64,000 bases of DNA from Amycolatopsis sp. 2-15 (GTDB lineage Bacteria; Actinomycetota; Actinomycetes; Mycobacteriales; Pseudonocardiaceae): contig NZ_CP127294.1 in assembly GCF_030285625.1 (NCBI RefSeq), positions 1,746,001 through 1,810,000 of the forward strand, in the 5' to 3' direction. Below are positions 52,609-60,472 of this stretch, one piece after another. The first letter of the stretch is position 1. Each line of letters opens with the position of its first letter. The notes under the pieces were generated by a model. That model was given only the letters and a program-made list of their open reading frames with translations, did not search any database and was not told where the DNA came from. A program made the translations under genes and the position numbers.

Positions 52609-53850
52609 CTACGCGCCGATCACCGGTGGCGTGGGCTTGTCGCCGTCGTAGCCGCCGAAGATGGAGTCCGGGTCCTCTTCGGACAGGAGGATCTTGCGCT
52701 GATGCTCCTCGTCCTCGGGCCCCTTGCCCCCCTTGGCACCGCCGGCACCCATGCCGCCCATGCCGGGCTGGCCCTTCGCGCCGGCCGCACCCATCCCACC
52801 GGGCCGCGCGGCACCCGCACTCTCGCCCAGGGCACCGGCTCCAGTGCCTGCGCCGGCTCCGACGCCGCGTCCCATCCCGGCCGCACCACCGCTCGAGGCA
52901 CCACCGCCACCGGGGCCGAAGCTGCTGCCGCTGCCACCGGGCCCGAAGCCGCCTCGGCTGCCGCCCGGTCCGAAGCCACCACCGCCGCCGAAACCGCCGA
53001 CGGGCCCGAAGCCAGGCGTGAACGAACTACCTCCGGCGCCGGGCCCATTGACCCCAGCCCCACCAGGCGCCTGCCACGACGACGATCCGGGCCCACCCGG
53101 CGTCTGGGTCGGCCCTGCAAATGCGGCACTTGTGCTGTCATTCGCCGCGGACGTGTTCACGCCGGTCGTCGAGTGCCCCGGCGGAGGCGGCGCGTGGTAG
53201 CCGGCCGCTCCGGGAGGTGCTGAGTAGGTCGACGGGCCGGGGGTGTACCCACCGGAGTGCCCGGACGAGTGGCTACCGCTGCCCGAGCGGTGGGGGCCGC
53301 TGGACGTTACTGGAGTGACCTGATCAGGGGTGATTCCGCCGGCGGAGACGTTGGGATCGTGCGCCGCCGGGTAGTCCGGCGCGAGAGTCGTCCTGCGCGG
53401 CTGAGTGCTCTGGTAGTACGGCTCGTACAGCTCGACGTTGAACTTGGTGTCGGTGTCGAACTGGGCGGCTGCCTTCTCGTCGTCGCTTGCTCCGAACGAC
53501 AACCAGTCCTCGGGAGTGTTGTCGTTGGCCCTGTCCTTGGACACGTTCTTCGCGTTGTCGCGAACGTAGCGAAAGGCCTCAGATTGTTCTTGCATGGAAC
53601 GGCTTGCCCGGTCCAGATTCTCGCTGGCGATTTGAGAACCTTGGATCAAGGGCGTGAGGCCCGCGGTGCCTGTATCGGCCGCCTTACCGTGCCAGAACTC
53701 GTTGAGCGCACTCTGCCCTGAGGTCAACGTGCGCACTATGTTCTCGTGGATTGTCTTGAGTGAGCCAGACGCGTCTCGGGCGTTGTCCAGGGGCTCTGTT
53801 TGCCCAGGATTGTGGATGTAGGTGTAAATCTCCCAGCCGCTGTAGGTCAT
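52609..53850 (-). CDS. PPE-like ESX substrate with Gly/Pro-rich C-terminus, 413 aa
   Basis: N-terminal 160 residues are helical and resemble WXG100/PPE proteins (SALNEFWHGKAADTGTAGLT carries a WxG-like turn). From about 165 on the protein is low-complexity Ser/Gly/Pro (SGSGSHSSGHSGGYTPGPST, GFGGGGGFGPGGSRGGFGPG) and ends in a short acidic tail (LLSEEDPDSIFGGYDGDK). No signal peptide. Likely secreted by type VII secretion with EspG as chaperone. ATG 53850 preferred over TTG 53856. Confidence 0.75.
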   Translation of the reverse strand: MTYSGWEIYTYIHNPGQTEPLDNARDASGSLKTIHENIVRTLTSGQSALNEFWHGKAADTGTAGLTPLIQGSQIASENLDRASRSMQEQSEAFRYVRDNAKNVSKDRANDNTPEDWLSFGASDDEKAAAQFDTDTKFNVELYEPYYQSTQPRRTTLAPDYPAAHDPNVSAGGITPDQVTPVTSSGPHRSGSGSHSSGHSGGYTPGPSTYSAPPGAAGYHAPPPPGHSTTGVNTSAANDSTSAAFAGPTQTPGGPGSSSWQAPGGAGVNGPGAGGSSFTPGFGPVGGFGGGGGFGPGGSRGGFGPGGSGSSFGPGGGGASSGGAAGMGRGVGAGAGTGAGALGESAGAARPGGMGAAGAKGQPGMGGMGAGGAKGGKGPEDEEHQRKILLSEEDPDSIFGGYDGDKPTPPVIGA

Positions 53851-53856
53851 GATCAA

Positions 53857-54450
53857 TCAGCCTTTGAGGTGCGTGATCGCGGCGGACGCCAGCGCTGTAG
53901 CCATGGAGCACGGGTCCTGGAGGGCTGGATTGCCGTCTCGAAGCTGGGTGATCACCGTGTACGTGACGTCGTCGCGAATCCCGACTGCGAGGTTGCACGC
54001 GCCCAGGCCTTCGCCACCGTTGTCGTACACCACCGCCGGGTAGCCCTGGATGGACGGCTGCGGCTTGAAGGTCGTCAGCGCGCCACGGGCGTGCTGTATG
54101 TATAGACCGTTCAATCCGTCCTTGTTCGCAGTGACCAGTCCGCCGCTGACGTTGCCGGTGCCATCGAAGGTCCAGGCGCAGTCTTTGCCCAAGTCCGAGT
54201 CGTCGACCGCGGTCTTCTTCACCCTGCCGCCGGCGCTTTCGACAACGGTGACCGGCACTGCCGAACACGGGTCGGCCTCGATGGAGGACGTGTCAGTGAT
54301 CGGCTCAGTGATTTTGGGCGCCAGGCTCTGCGGTGCTGTCGAGTTGGCCGACGGCGAAGGAGAGGGCGTACCGGAGGTTGATCCGCCGCTGCATGCGGCT
54401 GAGGTCAGTGCTGCGGCGATCAACACGACTGCCGAACTGCGGGCTCGCAT
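53857..54450 (-). CDS. DUF3558 lipoprotein, 197 aa
   Basis: Signal peptide and lipobox (MRARSSAVVLIAAALTSAAC), a Ser/Pro/Thr linker, and a DUF3558 domain with two conserved Cys (DADPCSAV-like EADPCSAV and KDCAWTF) plus late GACNLAVGI and QDPCSMATALA. The family is typical of actinobacterial ESX neighbourhoods. The start abuts the upstream gene's stop. Surface-exposed; function unknown. Confidence 0.85.
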   Translation of the reverse strand: MRARSSAVVLIAAALTSAACSGGSTSGTPSPSPSANSTAPQSLAPKITEPITDTSSIEADPCSAVPVTVVESAGGRVKKTAVDDSDLGKDCAWTFDGTGNVSGGLVTANKDGLNGLYIQHARGALTTFKPQPSIQGYPAVVYDNGGEGLGACNLAVGIRDDVTYTVITQLRDGNPALQDPCSMATALASAAITHLKG

Positions 54451-54954
54451 CTACAGGGCCTTTCCGAAATTGCGTAGCTGTTCTTTAGTTTGCTCGTCGT
54501 TATTCTGATAGGCGGTGCGAATATCTTTCAGTGTTTGGACGTATGCGCTGACGAAATCCGTTGCGCCCTTTAGGAACTGGTTATAGGAAGCGCCGGAAGT
54601 GCTGGCGGTTTGGACGTATCCCTGACTTCCGACTTCGGATCCGGGTGATGGGATCTGCATCAGCTTTGCCGCGTGCCGGCGTGCCTCGGCGTAGTCACCA
54701 TCAAGGCTGTCCTCGAGCTGGGTGATTACCTTGTCGATTGCTTCCGGGTCGAAGTCCCAGCCGCCGGTCGCCGATGCGGTTGCGAAATCGGACTTCGCCT
54801 GGTTCGACCCCAGCGCACGGTAGTCCGGAGGCTGGGCAGGTGGCGGTGCGGTGTTCGAGCCCGGTAGCAGCCCCGAATCCGCAGGTGCCTGCTGCCCCGG
54901 CGTGACCAACTCGTTCTGGACTCCTGAAAGTCCGCCCTGGTTTCCGTCTGGCAT
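54451..54954 (-). CDS. ESX-associated hypothetical protein, 167 aa
   Basis: A proline-rich N-terminus (MPDGNQGG..., NTAPPPAQPPDYRA) and a helical remainder (DPEAIDKVITQLEDSLDGDY, FVSAYVQTLKDIRTAYQNND) resembling WXG100/ESAT-6-like helices without the WxG turn. First gene of the unit with DUF3558 and PPE-like genes. ATG 54954 follows GGGGAGG. Probably a secretion partner or substrate. Confidence 0.75.
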   Translation of the reverse strand: MPDGNQGGLSGVQNELVTPGQQAPADSGLLPGSNTAPPPAQPPDYRALGSNQAKSDFATASATGGWDFDPEAIDKVITQLEDSLDGDYAEARRHAAKLMQIPSPGSEVGSQGYVQTASTSGASYNQFLKGATDFVSAYVQTLKDIRTAYQNNDEQTKEQLRNFGKAL

Positions 54955-55081
54955 CGTCGTGCCTCCCCGCACGGGCCGCTCCGGTCCGGGGTGCGGCCTA
55001 CCCTGTGTTCAGCTTCAGCTCCAGCAAGTGACCTTAACAGGGACGACTTGCCCGCAGGATCGGTTCCCGCAAGATCACCCG
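54943..55081 (-). repeat. ESX promoter block, copy 2
   Basis: Second copy of the block at 52422-52564, here covering the start codon and upstream 130 bp of the ESX-associated gene. CCTTAACAGGG and GGTGCGGCCTACCC are conserved and may hold the promoter. Lies in the 281-bp gap 54955-55235, which contains no other gene. Confidence 0.82.
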
Positions 55082-55235
55082 GCGTGCTCAAATAGCTCGT
55101 CAAACGTTGAAAACCACGAAGTAGCTGGCAGTCTGCCAACAATCCCGCGCTACTCCATTAGGACGCTTGCCATTCCTCCTCCCTTCCGATTCGCTTAGGG
55201 CACCACCAGCGGCAGAAGGCAGAGCGAGGGGGCAC

Positions 55236-57536
55236 GTGCCGACCGACACGACGCTGCCGCCGCTGGATCCGTTTGCCGGGGTGCCCGACAAGAGGTACGA
55301 GGTGAAGGCCGCGGACCTGCTGAGGCCTGGGTCAACAGGGATCCTCAGGTGGCGAAGGCAGGCGACCAACGCGCCGATCGTGCAGGTCGAGGACGCGTAC
55401 ATCACCGGGACGTTCGACCTCCGGGCCGCCGAGTCGGGCTACCTGTTCCGCTTCGAGCGGTGCCGGTTCGAGTACCCGCCGGACGTGCGGGAGGCGAACG
55501 TGCTCGGGCTCGTCTTCCGGAAGTGCTGGTTGCCGGGGCTGAAGGCGCGCAACCTCAGGAGCCGCAACGATGTCCGGTTGATCCGGAGTGTGGTGGAGGT
55601 CGGGCCGGAGGACAATGAGATCCCCGAGACCACGATCATGCGGGGCGACGATCGCGAGCGCGGCATGCCCAACGCCGCCGTGAACCTCACCGACGCCGTG
55701 ATCGAGGGCTCGGTCGTGCTCACGCGCACGACGATCAAGCACCCCCACGGCAAGGCGATCCAGGCCGACCGCCTCGTGATCACGGGTGCGCTGCTCGCGT
55801 ACCGCATGGTGGCGCGCGGCGAGGTGCGCGTGCCGGGCATGCGCACGGGCGGCAACGTGAACTTCTCCGGCGCGACGTTCGACAACCCCGACGGCTTCGC
55901 GTTCAATGGCAACGGCATCCACATCGGCGGCAGCCTGCTGTGCGAGGTGGACAACTACGGGCCGGCGACCGAGCGGAAACGGTTCTCCGCCACGGGAATC
56001 ATGTATCTCCCGAGCGCCACTGTGGACAGTGACATCGTGCTGCGCGAAGCGAGACTCTCCGTGGACCAGCGCGGGCCGGTGGCCGTGGACGCGTGGAAGT
56101 CGAACGACCCGTACCTCGACCCGCGGCCCGCGCTCGTCGCCGACCGGCTGAAGGTCGACGGCAACCTGGAGCTCTCGGACGGGCTGCAGGCGTTCGGCAC
56201 GCTGCGGATGGTCAACGCGCGCATCGGCGGCTCGCTCAGGCTGGCCGGGGCGGAGATCAAGATGGTGCGTGGCCGCGTGACGCCGTACTACGACAGGGCT
56301 TTGCACCTCGACGGGTCGGTGATCGGCGGCGACGTCGAGGCCACCAGCCTGCGTGTGCCCGTGGGGCAGGTGCGGATGGCCGACGTGCAGATCGGCGGCA
56401 ACTTCCTCGCGTGGAACTCGATGTTGCTGCACCCCGGCCGCGACGTCCTCTCCGCGCGCCGCGCCAAGATCGCCGGCAACTTCCAGCTCACCGACGCGAC
56501 GCTGAAGGGCACGGTGCGGCTGCAGGGCGTCGAGGTGGGTGGCAGCGTGACCCTCTTCGGCAGCAAGCTCACCGAGCCGGGGCAGCGCACGTCGTCGAGC
56601 TTTTCGCTGGACGTCCGCACCGCCCGCATCGGCCGTGACCTGGTGCTGACGGAGAACAAGGACCGCGCGTTCGTCGCGGAGGGCGGGGTGAACCTGGACG
56701 GCGCGCAGATCGCCCGGCACCTCGAAATCGTCGGCGCGCAGCTCGGCTCCCTGCCGCCGCACGGGATCGCGCTCGACGCCAGCGACGTGTCGGCCGACGA
56801 CTTCTTCTTCGGCTTCCACACACCGCCTGCCGGACGCGTCAGGCTGCGCCGCGCGCACTGCGGGACCCTTGGCGACACGGAGGAGTTCTGGGCCGCCGAA
56901 GACGGCATCGAGCTCGACGACTTCCGTTACGACGCCCTGAAACGCGGCATCCCCCTCGACGACGACCGCGGCCTCGACAGGCGCATCGCGCTGCTGAGCA
57001 AGGCGATGCGCGGCTACCGGCCCGGCCCGTACGACCAGCTCGCCGCGACGCTGCGCGCGGCCGGCAACGAGGAACACGCGTCGACGGTCGGGTTGCGCAA
57101 GCAGCAGTTCCGCTACGAAGCGCTGGCGAAGGGGTTCAAGATCTTCGGCCCGGGCGTGCGGCTGTGGAGCTTCCTGCAACGCTCGATGGTCGGCTACGGC
57201 TACCGGCCCGTGCGCGCGCTGGGGTGGCTGCTCACGTTGCTGGTGCTGGGGAGCCTGTGGTTCGGCCTCGGCTCGGACGACTGCGTGCAGAACCCCGGCC
57301 GCTTCGCCGTCAGCGGGCCGCGCTGCCTGGTCAACCAGCAGGACACCGGGCTGCAGTGGAACCCGGTGATCTACACGGCCGACCTGCTGGTGCCCATCGT
57401 CGACTTCGGCAACAAGTCGCGCTGGTACATGCACGGCGCGGACAACTGGGTGGCCGCCGGCTTCACCGTCTCCGGCTGGCTCCTCGCGACGACCGTCGCG
57501 GCCGGCTTCGGCCGCATGGTGCGCCGGGACAGCTGA
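55236..57536 (+). CDS. Large repeat-rich membrane-anchored protein, 766 aa
   Basis: Residues 60-600 consist of irregular 15-25-residue strands ending in patterns like GGNVNFSGATF, IGGSLLCEV, IGGSLRLAGAEI, VEVGGSVTLFGSKL, resembling a right-handed beta-helix of the bactofilin or pentapeptide-repeat kind. A helical segment follows (RRIALLSKAMRGYRPGPYDQ) and two membrane helices lie near 680 (LGWLLTLLVLGSLWFGLG) and 745 (WVAAGFTVSGWLLATTVAAG). Start GTG 55236 after GCGAGGGGG. Function unknown; perhaps a cell-surface scaffold or membrane-bound cytoskeletal element. Confidence 0.75.
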   Translation: MPTDTTLPPLDPFAGVPDKRYEVKAADLLRPGSTGILRWRRQATNAPIVQVEDAYITGTFDLRAAESGYLFRFERCRFEYPPDVREANVLGLVFRKCWLPGLKARNLRSRNDVRLIRSVVEVGPEDNEIPETTIMRGDDRERGMPNAAVNLTDAVIEGSVVLTRTTIKHPHGKAIQADRLVITGALLAYRMVARGEVRVPGMRTGGNVNFSGATFDNPDGFAFNGNGIHIGGSLLCEVDNYGPATERKRFSATGIMYLPSATVDSDIVLREARLSVDQRGPVAVDAWKSNDPYLDPRPALVADRLKVDGNLELSDGLQAFGTLRMVNARIGGSLRLAGAEIKMVRGRVTPYYDRALHLDGSVIGGDVEATSLRVPVGQVRMADVQIGGNFLAWNSMLLHPGRDVLSARRAKIAGNFQLTDATLKGTVRLQGVEVGGSVTLFGSKLTEPGQRTSSSFSLDVRTARIGRDLVLTENKDRAFVAEGGVNLDGAQIARHLEIVGAQLGSLPPHGIALDASDVSADDFFFGFHTPPAGRVRLRRAHCGTLGDTEEFWAAEDGIELDDFRYDALKRGIPLDDDRGLDRRIALLSKAMRGYRPGPYDQLAATLRAAGNEEHASTVGLRKQQFRYEALAKGFKIFGPGVRLWSFLQRSMVGYGYRPVRALGWLLTLLVLGSLWFGLGSDDCVQNPGRFAVSGPRCLVNQQDTGLQWNPVIYTADLLVPIVDFGNKSRWYMHGADNWVAAGFTVSGWLLATTVAAGFGRMVRRDS

Positions 57537-57551
57537 GGCCACCGAAGAGCC

Positions 57552-58118
57552 TCATTCGCTCAACCCCGACCAGAAGGCGACCTCACGCGCGTCGGCCGGC
57601 TCCTCGGCCAACGGTGCGTCACCGAACTCGTGCCGCAGGTATCCGCGCAGGTCCCAGCCGCGAACCGCCACGTCGGCGTGGTAAACGGACAGCACCGGAT
57701 AGCCCGACGCGGTGGCGATACCCGGCAGATAAGCGTGCCCGCACACCGGCACCAGCTGGGGCACGGCGGCGAGACATCGCTGGGCGCCGGCCAGCGCGTT
57801 CGACAAAACACGCGGCCGCGCACCCCAAGACGGGTGCCAGAAGCCGTTGTGCTCGATCGCGTAGAGCAGCCCGTCGACGGGCCAGTCGAGGCGTTTGCGC
57901 AGGTGGTCGGGGTTGCCGTGCAGCCAATCGGGCCACCGGTCGCCCACCGGGACGCCCGCGGTGAGAAACGCCCGGTGGTCCAGGGAGAACCGGAAGCCGA
58001 ATTGGGCTTCGACGTCGGTGAGCTCGGCTTCCGACAAGCCCGGGCGCAGGGGCTCCCCGAGGCTTTCCTGCAGCTTGCGGGCCTCCTCCACCGTGAGGAC
58101 TTGCTGGACGTGTGACAT
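57552..58118 (-). CDS. SMI1/KNR4 (SUKH)-like protein, 188 aa
   Basis: Pattern of the SUKH superfamily: LRPGLSEAELTDVEAQFGFR near residue 35, then SLDHRAFLTAGVPVGD and LRKRLDWPVDGLLYAIEHN with the late FWHPSWGARP and YHADVAVRGWDLRGYLRHEF. Many SUKH proteins are immunity proteins of polymorphic toxins; no toxin gene is adjacent here. Start ATG 58118 (MSHVQQVLTVEE). Confidence 0.82.
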   Translation of the reverse strand: MSHVQQVLTVEEARKLQESLGEPLRPGLSEAELTDVEAQFGFRFSLDHRAFLTAGVPVGDRWPDWLHGNPDHLRKRLDWPVDGLLYAIEHNGFWHPSWGARPRVLSNALAGAQRCLAAVPQLVPVCGHAYLPGIATASGYPVLSVYHADVAVRGWDLRGYLRHEFGDAPLAEEPADAREVAFWSGLSE

Positions 58119-58270
58119 ACGAAGAAGCGTACGTACCGCCCACACGGCCTCGCGCGTCCTTTTCCGCCGCCTTGACGGGCGGACAACAACCCTCCCTCGG
58201 CGGGGTGAGGTTCTTCTCTCAGACCGTGGTTAACGGAACACGGCATGGCCACGTGTAGTTCACTCGTCGC

Positions 58271-60115
58271 GTGAGTTCCGCACAGGCGCGAGTACGCGCA
58301 CCCAAACTGACCGGCGACGTCTGGCTCAACACCGGCGGCCGGCGACTCTCCCTCGCGGAGCTGCGCGGGCGGATCGTGCTGCTCGACTTCTGGACCAGTG
58401 GCTGCGTGAACTGCCTGCACGTGCTCGACGAGCTGCGCCCGCTCGAAGAGGAGTTCGGCGACGTCCTGGTCACCGTCGGGGTGCACTCGCCGAAGTTCCT
58501 GCACGAGGGTGAGCGCGCGTCGATCGAGGCGGCTGTGCGCCGCTACGAGGTGCACCACCCCGTGGTGAACGACCCGAAGATGGAGCTGTGGTCGCAGTAC
58601 GCCGTGCGCGCGTGGCCGACGCTGGTGGTCGTCGACCCCGAGGGCTACGTCGTGCACGTCGCCGCGGGTGAGGGACACGGCGAAGCGTTGCGGCGCGTGG
58701 TGGCGGACCTCGTGGCGAAGCACGCCGCGAAGGGCACGCTGCGCCGCGGCGGCAACCCGTACGTGCCGGTCGAAGAGCAGCAGACAGAGCTGCGCTTCCC
58801 GAGCAAGGCCGTCGCCACGGCCGAGGGCCGCATCCTTGTCGCGGACACCGGGCACCACTCCGTGGTCGAGTTCGCGTCCGACGGCGAGACCGTGATCCGC
58901 CGCTTCGGCAGCGGCGAGCGCGGCGCGCAGGACGGGCCCTTCGACCTGGCCAGCTTCACCGAGCCCTCGGGCATCGCGCTGCTGCCCAACGACGTCGCCC
59001 AGCGCGCCGGCTACCACGCCGTCGTCGCCGACACCGCGGGTCACCGGCTGCGCGGCCTCGACCTGAACACCGGCGAGGTCACCACCGTCGCCGGCACCGG
59101 TAACCAGTGGCGCAACGGCGCCGACACCGGCAAGGCCCTCGACACCGACCTCACGAGCCCGTGGGACGTCGCGTGGTGGGCGCCCGCCGGCGGCGTCGTG
59201 GTGGCCATGGCCGGGAACCACACGCTGAGCGTCTTCGACCCGATTTCCGGCGACATCCGCCGCTTCGCCGGGACAACCGTTGAAGGTCTGAAAGACGGCG
59301 AAGTCGGCGAAGCGTTCTTCGCCCAGACCTCCGGCCTCGCGCCCGACGGCGACAAGCTGTGGCTCGCCGACGCGGAAACCTCGGCGCTGCGCTGGATCGA
59401 GCCCGACGGCGAGACGTTCACCGTGCACACCGCCGTCGGCACCGACCTGTTCTCCTTCGGCCACGCCGACGGCCCGGCCGACGAAGCGCTGCTGCAGCAC
59501 CCGCTGGGCCTGGCCGTGCTGCCCGGCGACCGCATCGCGATCGCCGACACCTACAACGGCGCCGTCCGCCGCTACGACCCGTTCACGCGCGAGGTCACCA
59601 CGCTCGCCACCGGCCTCGCCGAACCGCAGGGCCTGCTGCTGCACGACGGCGAGCTGCTGGTCGTCGAGTCGGCCGGCAACCGCCTCGCGCCGGTCGGAGC
59701 CCAGGCCACGACCGTGGCCGGCGAGAAGAACGCCGTCCGCCGCCCGCCGACGGTGCTCGCCACCGGCGACGTCGAGTTCGCCGTGGTCTTCACACCGCCG
59801 CCGGGTGAGAAGCTCGACGACCGCTACGGGCCGTCCACGCGGCTGGAGGTCAGCGCGTCACCGCCCGAGCTGCTAGCCGACGGCGCCGGCATCGGCACCG
59901 ATCTCACCCGCCGCATCCGGTTCGCCGACGGCGTAACGGAAGGCGTGCTGCAGGTCGTCGCCCAGGCGGCCAGCTGCGACGAGGGCGGCGAGCACCCCGC
60001 GTGCCGCATCACGCGGCAGGACTGGGGTGTGCCGGTGCGCTTCGAAAGCGGTGGTGAGCGCACGCTCAGCCTGGTCATGGCGGGTGAGCCGAAGCCGGCG
60101 TCACCCGGTCAGTAG
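58271..60115 (+). CDS. Thioredoxin-domain protein fused to an NHL/beta-propeller, 614 aa
   Basis: Residues 1-150: thioredoxin-like domain with redox motif in FWTSGCVNCLHVLDEL. Residues 170-500: NHL-type repeats forming a beta-propeller (ILVADTGHHSVVEFASDG, PSGIALLP, HPLGLAVLPGDRIAIADT). A further beta domain lies at 510-614. No signal peptide seen. Such proteins are conserved in actinobacteria; a redox or sensing role is inferred. GTG start 58271 in a short gap divergent from the SUKH gene. Confidence 0.85.
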   Translation: MSSAQARVRAPKLTGDVWLNTGGRRLSLAELRGRIVLLDFWTSGCVNCLHVLDELRPLEEEFGDVLVTVGVHSPKFLHEGERASIEAAVRRYEVHHPVVNDPKMELWSQYAVRAWPTLVVVDPEGYVVHVAAGEGHGEALRRVVADLVAKHAAKGTLRRGGNPYVPVEEQQTELRFPSKAVATAEGRILVADTGHHSVVEFASDGETVIRRFGSGERGAQDGPFDLASFTEPSGIALLPNDVAQRAGYHAVVADTAGHRLRGLDLNTGEVTTVAGTGNQWRNGADTGKALDTDLTSPWDVAWWAPAGGVVVAMAGNHTLSVFDPISGDIRRFAGTTVEGLKDGEVGEAFFAQTSGLAPDGDKLWLADAETSALRWIEPDGETFTVHTAVGTDLFSFGHADGPADEALLQHPLGLAVLPGDRIAIADTYNGAVRRYDPFTREVTTLATGLAEPQGLLLHDGELLVVESAGNRLAPVGAQATTVAGEKNAVRRPPTVLATGDVEFAVVFTPPPGEKLDDRYGPSTRLEVSASPPELLADGAGIGTDLTRRIRFADGVTEGVLQVVAQAASCDEGGEHPACRITRQDWGVPVRFESGGERTLSLVMAGEPKPASPGQ

Positions 60116-60124
60116 CATTGGGGT

Positions 60125-60448
60125 GTGCCTGACAAGCCCAAGCTCCAGATCCAGATGCTGCAGGACCGCGTGCTCGTGCGCCTGTCGCCGGAGGAGGGCG
60201 AGCGCCGCAGCAGCGGCGGAATCGTGATCCCGGCGACCGCGCAGGTGGCGCGCAGGCTCGCCTGGGGTGATGTACTGGGCGTCGGCAACAGCGTGCGCAA
60301 CGTCAAGCAGGGCGATCGCGTGCTCTTCAACCCGGAGGACCAGCTCGAGGTCGAGATCCAGGGTGAGGGCCACTTCGTGCTGCGCGAGCGGGATGTCCAC
60401 GCCGTCGCCACCGAGCGGACCGAACACGGCACGGGGCTCTACCTGTAG
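60125..60448 (+). CDS. GroES-family co-chaperone, 107 aa
   Basis: GroES fold: IQMLQDRVLVRLSPEEGERR, mobile loop SSGGIVIPATAQ and the dome/base strand GDRVLFNPEDQ. It is slightly longer than usual (about 97-100 aa), with a short C-terminal extension (RTEHGTGLYL). No groEL is adjacent, so it is a solitary paralogue. GTG start 60125, nine bases after the upstream stop. Confidence 0.85.
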   Translation: MPDKPKLQIQMLQDRVLVRLSPEEGERRSSGGIVIPATAQVARRLAWGDVLGVGNSVRNVKQGDRVLFNPEDQLEVEIQGEGHFVLRERDVHAVATERTEHGTGLYL

Positions 60449-60472
60449 CTCCCCGGCCACGGGAGGGCAGGC

